From Candidatus Thalassarchaeum betae (lineage in GTDB: Archaea; Thermoplasmatota; Poseidoniia; Poseidoniales; Thalassarchaeaceae), in NCBI GenBank assembly GCA_022448665.1, contig JAKUUO010000007.1:1-12709 (forward strand): 12,709 nucleotides of DNA. The letters are read 5' to 3'. The position numbers were made by a program, and so were the translations under genes. Under the pieces are notes generated by a model that was not told where the DNA came from, made no database searches, and worked only from the letters and a program-made list of their open reading frames with translations. Below, one piece after another: positions 6,626 through 12,701 of the stretch (the stretch's first letter is position 1; every line of letters starts with the position of its first letter).

Positions 6626-7807
6626 ATGGCTCGCATGCGTGCGCTCGCTCCGATGCTGACCGCAATCCTCCTCTGCTCGGCCTTGGCCGGATGCCTGGAT
6701 CTGCTCAGTGGAAACGATCCGCCTACAGCGGTGATGTCGGTTGACCCACCGGGAACAGCCAAGGCCGGCGACTCACTCACCTTCAGCGCTGTCGGCTCCT
6801 CTGACTCCGACGGCGACTCCCTGACTTTCACTTGGACCTTCGGCGACGGCAACACCGGGACCGGGATGACCACCAGCCACTCGTACGCCCAACCCGGCGA
6901 CTACACCGCCCGCCTGGCGGTCGGCGACGGCACCCACGAGGCTATGGCCAGCATGACCATCACGGTTATCGACGCCTCGGCGCGCGAGCCGCACGCGGAG
7001 ATCACTGCCAACAAGGACGACGACTGCGAGGGCGAGGAGCCACCCAACGGCGATTTCGTCCTGGTATGGGTCTGCGAGGACGACAAGGACGAGAACGAGA
7101 GGGAGATCAGCGTCTCGACCACCGTCTCACTCGACGGTTCGGATTCATGGGCGGGATGCGACCCCGATCAGGCCGAATGCTACGCCGAGGAGTACCTGGT
7201 CGAGTACAACTGGGACCTCGACACCAACACCGATTCCAACGGCGATGGGATTCCGGAGAACGACATCGACGCCTCCGGAGAGACCTACGAGTGGGAGGAC
7301 CTGCCTGCTGGGGCCTGGGACATACGACTCTCGGTCACCGACGACCAGGGCCTCATCGACCACGTCGACTCGACAGTCTACGTCAACTACCGTGGGGTCT
7401 GGAAGGACTTCGTGATCGACCGCCGCTACCAAGATCCGATAATCATGACCTGGGAGTTCCCCGTCACCTACGATGATGATACCAGAGACAGGATCCGCTA
7501 CCTCAGGGTCAAGCTGACATACCCGGCCGAGGACGATGACCAGCCCTTCGGAGGAATAGACACGGAGAACAAACTCGACCTCTATCTGTACAACAGCACC
7601 GACGAGGAAGTCGCCAACACCTCGGCCATCGACGACGAGAGCAGGGACGCTGGCGACTGCGCATCCGACGACCGCTGCGTCTGGATGGTGGTGGGCGGCT
7701 CGACCGTTCGGGGATTCGTACCAGGAGACTGGACAGTCGACATAGTCAACGAGAAGACCCACAACACCGAGGTCAAGCAGATGGTCGTCGAGTTGCAGTA
7801 CCGCTAG
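6626..7807 (+). CDS. PKD-domain surface lipoprotein
   Basis: A 393-residue exported protein. The N-terminus has a short basic region, a hydrophobic core and the lipobox LAGC with the likely lipid-anchored Cys at 23. A canonical PKD domain follows (about 32-114: PPTAV, SDGDSLTFTWTFGDG, HSYAQPGDYTARLAV, TITV). A second PKD-like unit (about 122-255) carries an acidic insert, a Ca-binding-like loop DTNTDSNGDGIPEND (199-213) and a closing YEWEDLPAGAWDIRLSVTDDQG. The rest (about 258-393) is a beta-rich domain I cannot name. Six further cysteines fall in close pairs (134/150, 178/185, 345/351), suggesting disulfides outside the cell. The protein is very acidic. PKD folds usually mediate protein or glycan contacts; a surface adhesion or accessory role is inference. 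Gaps of about 90-110 bases separate it from PolB and EF-1A. Confidence 0.85.
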   Translation: MARMRALAPMLTAILLCSALAGCLDLLSGNDPPTAVMSVDPPGTAKAGDSLTFSAVGSSDSDGDSLTFTWTFGDGNTGTGMTTSHSYAQPGDYTARLAVGDGTHEAMASMTITVIDASAREPHAEITANKDDDCEGEEPPNGDFVLVWVCEDDKDENEREISVSTTVSLDGSDSWAGCDPDQAECYAEEYLVEYNWDLDTNTDSNGDGIPENDIDASGETYEWEDLPAGAWDIRLSVTDDQGLIDHVDSTVYVNYRGVWKDFVIDRRYQDPIIMTWEFPVTYDDDTRDRIRYLRVKLTYPAEDDDQPFGGIDTENKLDLYLYNSTDEEVANTSAIDDESRDAGDCASDDRCVWMVVGGSTVRGFVPGDWTVDIVNEKTHNTEVKQMVVELQYR

Positions 7808-7846
7808 TCAACCGGCTTCCTTTACGCTAGGCTGCTCAGAAGTGAC

Positions 7847-7866
7847 CTCCCCTATCCTAGGGGGAG
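7847..7866. repeat. GC-rich inverted repeat upstream of the EF-1A promoter
   Basis: CCCCTA (7849-7854), TCC, TAGGGG (7858-7863) is a perfect 6-bp dyad with a 3-base loop. Past one bulged G it is extended by CT pairing with AG. It ends directly beside the EF-1A TATA-like box. It could be a transcription-end hairpin of the lipoprotein gene, though no T run follows, or a protein-binding site next to the factor B element. Confidence 0.4.
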
Positions 7867-7868
7867 AG

Positions 7869-7910
7869 ATTCAAATACACCCCATCGGTCGGCGGGACAC
7901 TCAGAAGGTG
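7869..7910 (+). promoter_or_regulatory. EF-1A promoter with TATA-like box, GC-rich proximal element and ribosome binding site
   Basis: ATTCAAATA (7869-7877) is followed by TCGGTCGGCGGGAC (7885-7898), identical in sequence and spacing to the element before S8e. A transcription start about 29 bases from the box centre would fall near 7901. The remaining leader carries AAGGTG (7905-7910), 6 bases before the ATG at 7917. This decides the start codon: an upstream in-frame ATG at 7842 lies before the promoter. Confidence 0.65.
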
Positions 7911-7916
7911 TACATT

Positions 7917-9200
7917 ATGGGTTCACAATGGGAAGATAAGAGCAAGTCGCATTTGAATATCGTATTCGTTGGTCACGTGGACCACGGGAAGTCGACGACG
8001 GTCGGCAGACTGCTGCTAGACAGTGGCCACATTGAACAGCACGTCATCGATGGCAACGAGAAGTTGGCAGCCGAGATGGGCAAGGCCGGATTCGGCTTCG
8101 CCTACGTCATGGACGGACTGAAGGAGGAGCGCGAGCGAGGCATCACCATCGACGTCGCTCACAAGGAGTTCTTCACCCCCAACTACTACTTCACCGTCAT
8201 CGACGCGCCAGGTCACCGCGACTTCGTGAAGAACATGATTACCGGCACCAGCCAGGCCGACGCCGCAGTCCTCTGCGTCGCCGCCGACGATGGTGTGAAC
8301 GCCCAGACCAAGGAGCACGCCTTCCTAGCCCGCGTCCTAGGCGTCCAGCAGCTGATCGTGAACGTCAACAAGATGGACATCAGCGGTGTCGATTACTCTC
8401 AGGAAAAGTATGACAGCGTCGTCACCGAGGTCACCGGCCTTCTCAAGATGGCAGGCTTCAAAACCGACGAGATTCCGTTCATCCCCTGTGCTGCGCTGGC
8501 CGGTGACAACGTCTTCAACAAGAGCGAGAACATGCCTTGGTACAACGGCATGACGCTGTTCGAAGCCATCGACAAGATACAGATGCCCCCGAAGCCTACC
8601 GACAGGCCGCTGCGTCTGCCTATCCAGGACGTCTACAAGATCAGCGGGATCGGCACTGTGCCGGTCGGCAAGATCGAGACTGGAGTGCTGAACGTCGGCA
8701 AGACCGTCGTGTTCAACCCGAGCCAACAGACTGCTGAGGTCAAGAGCATCGAGATGCACCACACCAACGTCGAGAAAGCCGAGCCCGGCGACAACGTCGG
8801 TTTCAACGTCCGCGGTCTGGCGGCCACCGACATCCGCCGAGGCGACGTCGCAGGATACACGGACAACGCGCCGATGTTCGTCCGCCACGACGAGACCTTT
8901 GTCGGACAGATCCAACTAATGGACATCCCGAAGGCCATCGGCTCCGGATACACCCCGGTGTTCCACGCCCACACCTCGCAGGTAGCAGTCCGCTTCGTCG
9001 ATCTCCTCGAGAACTCGAAGACCAAGGAGGCCAACCCTCCGTTCCTGAAGACCGGTGACGCCGCTCTCGTTCGCTTCATGCCGACCAAGCCCATGGCAAT
9101 CGAGCAGATGGACGCGTTCCCCGAACTAGCCCGCTTCGCAATCCGCGACATGGGCAAGACAGTCGCCGCTGGCGTCTGTATGAAGGTCGAGAAGAAGTGA
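7917..9200 (+). CDS. tuf: Translation elongation factor EF-1A (EF-Tu orthologue)
   Basis: A 427-residue GTPase that delivers aminoacyl-tRNA to the ribosome. All G motifs are intact: G1 GHVDHGKS (19-26), G2 ERGITIDV with T77, G3 DAPGH (96-100), G4 NKMD (151-154) and the G5 region CAALAGDN (191-198). The beta-barrel domains II and III follow, with RLPIQDVYKISGIGTVPVG and GVCMKVEKK at the end. Length matches archaeal EF-1A (about 425-435). I start at 7917 (MGSQWEDKSK), not at the in-frame ATG at 7842, which would add 25 non-conserved residues overlapping the promoter. S10 follows after 28 bases, the conserved archaeal EF-1A-S10 arrangement. Confidence 0.97.
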   Translation: MGSQWEDKSKSHLNIVFVGHVDHGKSTTVGRLLLDSGHIEQHVIDGNEKLAAEMGKAGFGFAYVMDGLKEERERGITIDVAHKEFFTPNYYFTVIDAPGHRDFVKNMITGTSQADAAVLCVAADDGVNAQTKEHAFLARVLGVQQLIVNVNKMDISGVDYSQEKYDSVVTEVTGLLKMAGFKTDEIPFIPCAALAGDNVFNKSENMPWYNGMTLFEAIDKIQMPPKPTDRPLRLPIQDVYKISGIGTVPVGKIETGVLNVGKTVVFNPSQQTAEVKSIEMHHTNVEKAEPGDNVGFNVRGLAATDIRRGDVAGYTDNAPMFVRHDETFVGQIQLMDIPKAIGSGYTPVFHAHTSQVAVRFVDLLENSKTKEANPPFLKTGDAALVRFMPTKPMAIEQMDAFPELARFAIRDMGKTVAAGVCMKVEKK

Positions 9201-9218
9201 TTCGCGAAACTGATACTT

Positions 9219-9223
9219 GGTGA
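9219..9223 (+). promoter_or_regulatory. Shine-Dalgarno site of S10
   Basis: GGTGA lies 5 bases before the ATG at 9229, supporting this start over the in-frame TTG (9217) and GTG (9220), which fall inside the site itself. It sits in the 28-base gap after EF-1A, as expected for an internal gene of a transcription unit. Confidence 0.55.
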
Positions 9224-9228
9224 GTGGG

Positions 9229-9558
9229 ATGCCTGTCGTCACCACCATCAAGTTGACCGGCGAGAATCACACTGACGTAGATCTGGTCTGCGAGCACATC
9301 AAGTCGATCTCAGAGGAGACCGGCGTCAATCTGCGTGGCCCGATTCCCCTGCCTACGCGCCGTCTGGTCGTGCCCTGCCGCAAGAGTCCGGATGGAGAGG
9401 GCGCGGAGACCTGGGACCACTGGGAGATGCGAGTCCACAAGCGCCTGCTCGAGCTGGTGACTAACACCGCCAAGGACGAGAAGGCGCTCCGCAAGGTTCT
9501 GCGAATCCCGATCCCCGATTCGGTCACCATCGAACTCTCGCTGCGCAACCTAGGCTAG
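9229..9558 (+). CDS. rps10: 30S ribosomal protein S10
   Basis: A 109-residue small-subunit protein: an opening beta strand (VTTIKLTGENHTDVDLVCEHI), the loop GPIPLPTRRLVVPCRKSPDG and the segment WEMRVHKRLLEL, followed by a C-terminal VTIELSLRNL strand. These are the S10 hallmarks, with the archaeal/eukaryotic S20e-like features. It is probably co-transcribed with EF-1A, and translational coupling is likely because the gap holds only a GGTGA site. Its stop overlaps the end of the convergent pepC gene by 9 bases, so the two transcripts must read into each other. Confidence 0.95.
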   Translation: MPVVTTIKLTGENHTDVDLVCEHIKSISEETGVNLRGPIPLPTRRLVVPCRKSPDGEGAETWDHWEMRVHKRLLELVTNTAKDEKALRKVLRIPIPDSVTIELSLRNLG

Positions 9559-10875
9559 GCTGCCCATCGGGTCCCAGGCCGGAAGCACCACAGGCTCGGT
9601 CTCGAGTCCGGCGACCATCTTCTCATTCAGGTACGAGGTCGGAGCAGCTATCTCGAACATGTACTCGTCGTACCAGCTGTCGTTCATCGTGTAGTAGCCC
9701 TTCTGACCGGTCTCGCCCCCCCACGAGTTCTCGACACGCCAGCGTCGGGCCCTCCCATTGACCACATCGACACCGGTGAACAGCATCGCATGAGTCATCA
9801 TGGTCTGGTTGTGGCGCAGCCTGTCGGCCTTGTCCATGCCGTACTCGACCCCGTAGAGTCCCTCGACGTCGAACAGGTCGGCGTCCCAGAGCCCCTTCTT
9901 GCGATCCATCTCCTTGCCGACGTCGCAACCCATCCAGACGGGCATGCCGTCCTCGAGCAGCCTCTGCGTGACCGCCTTCATCTCCTTGCTCGGCACATTC
10001 AGGTAGACTACGGGAGGCCCGCCGGCGACGTTCTGCAGGAAGTCGATGGTGTAGGTCCGATAGTACTCGTTGCGGGGGTCGTTGACGATGCAGACGTAGT
10101 CCTCCCACTCGATGTCGACGTACTCAGCGGCGAACTGCTGCGGGGTCATCCTGCCCTTGCGGTGGAACTTGTCATCCTTGTCGCGCCACTGCCAGTCGAA
10201 TGTCTTGGGTGGAGTGCCTAGGTGGATGCACAGCATCTTCCAGACGTCTGCTATCCTCTTCTCCTTGTGTTCCCGGGCCTCATCTTCCGTGCCACCTCCT
10301 TCGAGGATGGCCCGGATCTCACAGGCCGAGCTCCTCAGGATGTTCTTCAGCTCGGTATTCATCCAGCGTGTCGCGCTGCTGGTGTTAGACTCGGGAAAAG
10401 CCGACTTGGGGACCAGGCCGTGCTTGCGAATCAGGTTCATCGCCATGTTCCACTGACCGCCGTCGCCGATCGGGTCGGAGAGCAGGAAGTGGATGGTGCG
10501 GTCGTCGACGGGGCGGTCAGCCGTCTCGATGATGGCCTCGAGCAGGTGGTTGGCCCGCTCGAACTTGTCCCAGAAGTGAATGTGGGCCTGGCTGAACTCG
10601 AAGTTCTTGAGATTCATCTTCTTCATCGCACCGACCCTGAACAGGTTCAGAGTCGCGAACAGCCAGCACCGACCACTCTTCATCTGAGCGGTCACCTTCC
10701 AATCATCCAGCTTGGTGCTGAAAGAGGAGTCCATGTTCTGAACCAGGTTCCTGTCCAAAGTCAAATCGGGCAACTGCACGTTCGTCACGGCGTTCTGCGC
10801 GACCTTGTTCGATGGGTTCGCCGCGAAACCCTTCCTCAATTCTACAACCTGTTTTCTGGTAATCGTCTTGCCCAT
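9550..10875 (-). CDS. pepC: Aminopeptidase C / bleomycin hydrolase (papain-like C1B cysteine peptidase)
   Basis: A 441-residue intracellular cysteine aminopeptidase that trims N-terminal residues from peptides. The papain-like site is complete: oxyanion Gln Q64, C70 in SGRCWLFATLN, H362 in MMTHAMLFTGVD and N383 in WRVENSWGG. The C-terminus, LPAWDPMGSLA, matches the self-processing tail that reaches into the active site of bleomycin hydrolases and limits them to aminopeptidase activity. Known relatives form hexameric cages. There is no signal peptide, fitting cytosolic use of imported peptides. The family is mainly bacterial and eukaryotic, so acquisition by transfer is likely. The ATG at 10875 directly follows a 9-bp inverted repeat (10876-10896). 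The gene overlaps S10 by 9 bases tail to tail. Confidence 0.93.
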   Translation of the reverse strand: MGKTITRKQVVELRKGFAANPSNKVAQNAVTNVQLPDLTLDRNLVQNMDSSFSTKLDDWKVTAQMKSGRCWLFATLNLFRVGAMKKMNLKNFEFSQAHIHFWDKFERANHLLEAIIETADRPVDDRTIHFLLSDPIGDGGQWNMAMNLIRKHGLVPKSAFPESNTSSATRWMNTELKNILRSSACEIRAILEGGGTEDEAREHKEKRIADVWKMLCIHLGTPPKTFDWQWRDKDDKFHRKGRMTPQQFAAEYVDIEWEDYVCIVNDPRNEYYRTYTIDFLQNVAGGPPVVYLNVPSKEMKAVTQRLLEDGMPVWMGCDVGKEMDRKKGLWDADLFDVEGLYGVEYGMDKADRLRHNQTMMTHAMLFTGVDVVNGRARRWRVENSWGGETGQKGYYTMNDSWYDEYMFEIAAPTSYLNEKMVAGLETEPVVLPAWDPMGSLA

Positions 10876-10896
10876 TGGCTCACCTTTGGTGAGCCA
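10876..10896 (-). promoter_or_regulatory. Perfect 9-bp inverted repeat abutting the pepC start codon (operator or RNA hairpin)
   Basis: TGGCTCACC and GGTGAGCCA flank a 3-base spacer with no mismatch, ending at the base before the ATG. The arm next to the gene contains GGTGAG, which resembles a ribosome binding site 4 bases from the start. A TTACT box centred on 10904, 29 bases upstream, would place transcription start at or near the ATG and make the dyad a DNA operator. A start further upstream would make it an RNA hairpin hiding the ribosome site. Confidence 0.6.
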
Positions 10897-10931
10897 CTTC
10901 GAGTAATGGCGACACTAAGTCATTGCGAGAA

Positions 10932-11810
10932 TCACAGCGGCGCCGGTTCGGCGAAGCCGGCGGCGATGAGGGTATCAGCAATCGGAGCCGCACATGATTC
11001 GACATCGCCAGCAGTCAGCACTATCTCCGAGCCGTCTTCGGTGATTATGGGATCGGAGAGGTCCTTCAGGATGCGGATGCGGCGCAGCCCGCTCTCATCT
11101 TCAGCAGGGGGCTCCTCGAGAGGTGCAGGAGGGGCAGCACCGGTGGCGCGGCCCGGAAACGCGTCAATCTGCCGAATCCGATCCTCTTCGTCAATCTCGG
11201 GATCCTCCCAGTTGCCGCTGGGCGGTGTCCGTACTGCATCGGGTGTCGCGTAGGATATCTTCTCATCCTGCTTGATGAACTCAGTAAGAGGAGCGTGTCC
11301 GGTGATGTTAGCCGATTCGGGAATCTCGATGCTGGAGCCCCGTAGCAGGGCGTTCCACGAGACTTCGTGTTTGTACTTCTCAACGAGGTGACCGACCCCG
11401 GAGTAGTAGGCTCTCTCAGAGGGGTCATGCCTCTCCCAGTCCATCGTCTCGAAATTCGCAGCCACGTTCACCGCGTCACCCTGCGGGGACTTAAGCAGGT
11501 TCGAGAGGACAGCGTGCTGGGTGAACGCGTTCAGCCGCAGGCGAGTCAGATCGCTGACGCAGGTCCGGATGATGCCCAGCCGTCGTGACTTGAGTTGCGC
11601 CTTGGCAGTCATGCCCTCGTCCCTGATGGTCTCTGCAAGCTCCACTTCCAGATGGTGCAGCAACTGTCCCACTGAGCCCCAGAATGCGGGGACTGGCAGG
11701 TCGACTGGAATGGTCTGGGACTTCTGCTTGCGAGAGAGCTCGAAAAGGGACTTCTCGATGGATTGCAACTGGTTCCTGTTTAGCCTAGGTGCAGCACCAT
11801 CTTCGTCCAT
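10932..11810 (-). CDS. gins51: Probable GINS complex subunit (Gins51/Gins15 type)
   Basis: A 292-residue protein that I assign to archaeal GINS, the replication factor that joins MCM and stimulates the CMG-like helicase. The N-terminal part (about 12-150) is helical, with LGIIRTCVSDLTRLRLNAFTQHA (79-101 region) resembling the Leu/Arg helix of GINS A domains. The last 50 residues (about 243-290) resemble the small beta B domain: RRIRILKDLSDPIITEDGS, then LTAGDV and ADTLIAAGFAEPA. The A-then-B order is that of Gins51 rather than Gins23. Between them lies a long acidic, Pro/Ala-rich linker (about 165-240). It starts 56 bases upstream of pepC on the same strand. Sequence conservation is weak, so this is a family-level judgement; the main alternative is an unnamed archaeal protein. 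Confidence 0.6.
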   Translation of the reverse strand: MDEDGAAPRLNRNQLQSIEKSLFELSRKQKSQTIPVDLPVPAFWGSVGQLLHHLEVELAETIRDEGMTAKAQLKSRRLGIIRTCVSDLTRLRLNAFTQHAVLSNLLKSPQGDAVNVAANFETMDWERHDPSERAYYSGVGHLVEKYKHEVSWNALLRGSSIEIPESANITGHAPLTEFIKQDEKISYATPDAVRTPPSGNWEDPEIDEEDRIRQIDAFPGRATGAAPPAPLEEPPAEDESGLRRIRILKDLSDPIITEDGSEIVLTAGDVESCAAPIADTLIAAGFAEPAPL

Positions 11811-11842
11811 CAGAGCAACCCGTCGGGAGTGGGTGGAGGGAG

Positions 11843-11851
11843 ACTATTGAA
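11843..11851 (-). promoter_or_regulatory. Putative TATA-like box of the GINS gene
   Basis: On the minus strand TTCAATAGT (11851-11843) has its TTCAA core centred 39 bases before the ATG at 11810, predicting a short leader of about 10 bases. No Shine-Dalgarno site is visible. Confidence 0.35.
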
Positions 11852-11891
11852 CAATTCCTAGCGACATCCGGCAAAACCCCCCGAGGCGCGG

Positions 11892-11898
11892 GTATCAA
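11892..11898 (+). promoter_or_regulatory. Putative TATA-like box of tRNA-Leu
   Basis: GTATCAA lies about 28 bases before the mature 5' end of the tRNA at 11923, a typical distance for archaeal tRNA promoters. The match to a TATA consensus is modest. Confidence 0.35.
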
Positions 11899-11922
11899 GA
11901 GCCAAACTTCCCTCCCAGCGCC

Positions 11923-12007
11923 GCAGGTGTACCCGAGTGGTCAAAGGGGTCGGGCTCAAGATCCGATGCGTAGTGCTTCGCAGGTTCAAATCCTGCCACC
12001 TGCACCA
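11923..12007 (+). tRNA. tRNA-Leu (anticodon CAA)
   Basis: The gene folds as a class II tRNA. The acceptor stem GCAGGTG (11923-11929) pairs with CACCTGC (11997-12003). The D arm uses CCC/GGG with GG in the loop. The anticodon stem TCGGG/TCCGA encloses the loop CTCAAGA with anticodon CAA at 11957-11959. A 13-base variable region (11967-11979) follows, and the T arm GCAGG/CCTGC encloses TTCAAAT. The discriminator is A (12004), as expected for leucine, and CCA (12005-12007) is encoded. There is no intron. It reads UUG codons. Its 3' end is only 7 bases from the stop of the convergent phosphatase gene. Confidence 0.93.
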
Positions 12008-12014
12008 ATGACGC

Positions 12015-12701
12015 TCACAGGATTGCAATCACGGCCTTGAGGAACTCGAGCGAGCCCTCTATCCCACGTGCCGCAGTCAGGCAGTCGGCCGCGTCCACCA
12101 CATCCTCTCGCTCGTCGTTGACTGCGACGGAGAAGCCGCAGAGTTCGAACATCGAGATGTCGTTCGGTGCATCACCGCACACGAGCACCCTCCCAGGGTC
12201 TACACCACGCTGTTCGAAGGCCATCCGCAGACCCCCCGCCTTGTCTATTCCAGGGGCCGTGATGTGAACCGCGAAACCCGTGGGTACGACGATGAGGTCA
12301 GACCACTCGCTGCCAGCGAGGAGCTCGCGCATCAAATCTTCATTTCCATTCTCGAATAGGCACCACTCGGTCTCGCGCCAGCGGTTCGATTCTATCCCCG
12401 CCGCATCGAAGTCATCTATCTGGGTGGCCAGCCACTGTACGGCTGCTCTAGCGCGGGAGCCGTCGGCCCGCGTGATGATTTCGTGTCCCTCGCCGCTGTC
12501 CCAGACCATGCCGCCGTTCTCGGCTACGATGAACCCGGATGCCCCGAGCGACTGCCTGATAGGAGTGACGTTGGGAAGCGTGCGACCGGATGCGAGTGAG
12601 ATCGGAAGACCGCGCGCCTCGACCTCGCGAACCAGCGGAATCAGGTCGGGATGAAAACCCCCGGCGTCCATCAGAGTGCCGTCCACATCGAACACGACCA
12701 T
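12015..12701 (-). CDS. HAD-superfamily phosphatase, archaeal phosphoglycolate phosphatase type
   Basis: A Cof-type HAD hydrolase of 228 residues in the form seen here. Motif I is DVDGTL (D5, D7), motif II ASGR (S38), then ENGG (61-64). The conserved Lys is K154 in IDKAGGL and motif IV is GDAPND (176-181). A C2-type cap lies in between (about 75-150). The pattern IDKAGGL-GDxxND and the length fit the archaeal phosphoglycolate phosphatase / sucrose-phosphatase-like group; sugar phosphates are alternative substrates. The first residue here is only four before the catalytic Asp, and the frame stays open (Trp-Asp) to the window edge. The true start may therefore lie outside, and the gene should be treated as possibly partial. 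Confidence 0.8.
   Translation of the reverse strand: MVVFDVDGTLMDAGGFHPDLIPLVREVEARGLPISLASGRTLPNVTPIRQSLGASGFIVAENGGMVWDSGEGHEIITRADGSRARAAVQWLATQIDDFDAAGIESNRWRETEWCLFENGNEDLMRELLAGSEWSDLIVVPTGFAVHITAPGIDKAGGLRMAFEQRGVDPGRVLVCGDAPNDISMFELCGFSVAVNDEREDVVDAADCLTAARGIEGSLEFLKAVIAIL

Noticed and set aside
7145..7762. Minus-strand ORF of 205 codons over the lipoprotein gene
   Set aside because: The Val/Asp/Gly-rich translation mirrors the acidic PKD protein on the other strand; no motif or start signal was seen.
7801..7830. Transcription terminator after the lipoprotein gene
   Set aside because: The only pyrimidine-rich run (CTTCCTTTA) is short and interrupted, too weak to call an archaeal T-run terminator.
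7842..7916. N-terminal extension of EF-1A from the ATG at 7842
   Set aside because: The extra 25 residues are not part of EF-1A and cover the TATA-like box, shared element and ribosome binding site.
7826..9563. Ten-base repeat GCTAGGCTGC after the lipoprotein gene and after S10
   Set aside because: Exact 10-base repeats are expected many times by chance in a window this size; no further similarity surrounds them.
10222..11253. Plus-strand ORF of 343 codons spanning pepC, the gap and the GINS gene
   Set aside because: It is antisense to two better supported genes and changes composition where it crosses between them, as expected for a chance open frame.
11811..11922. Possible small gene between the GINS start and tRNA-Leu
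   Set aside because: Short open frames here cross the tRNA and lack any start signal or conserved pattern; the stretch is better explained as two promoters.
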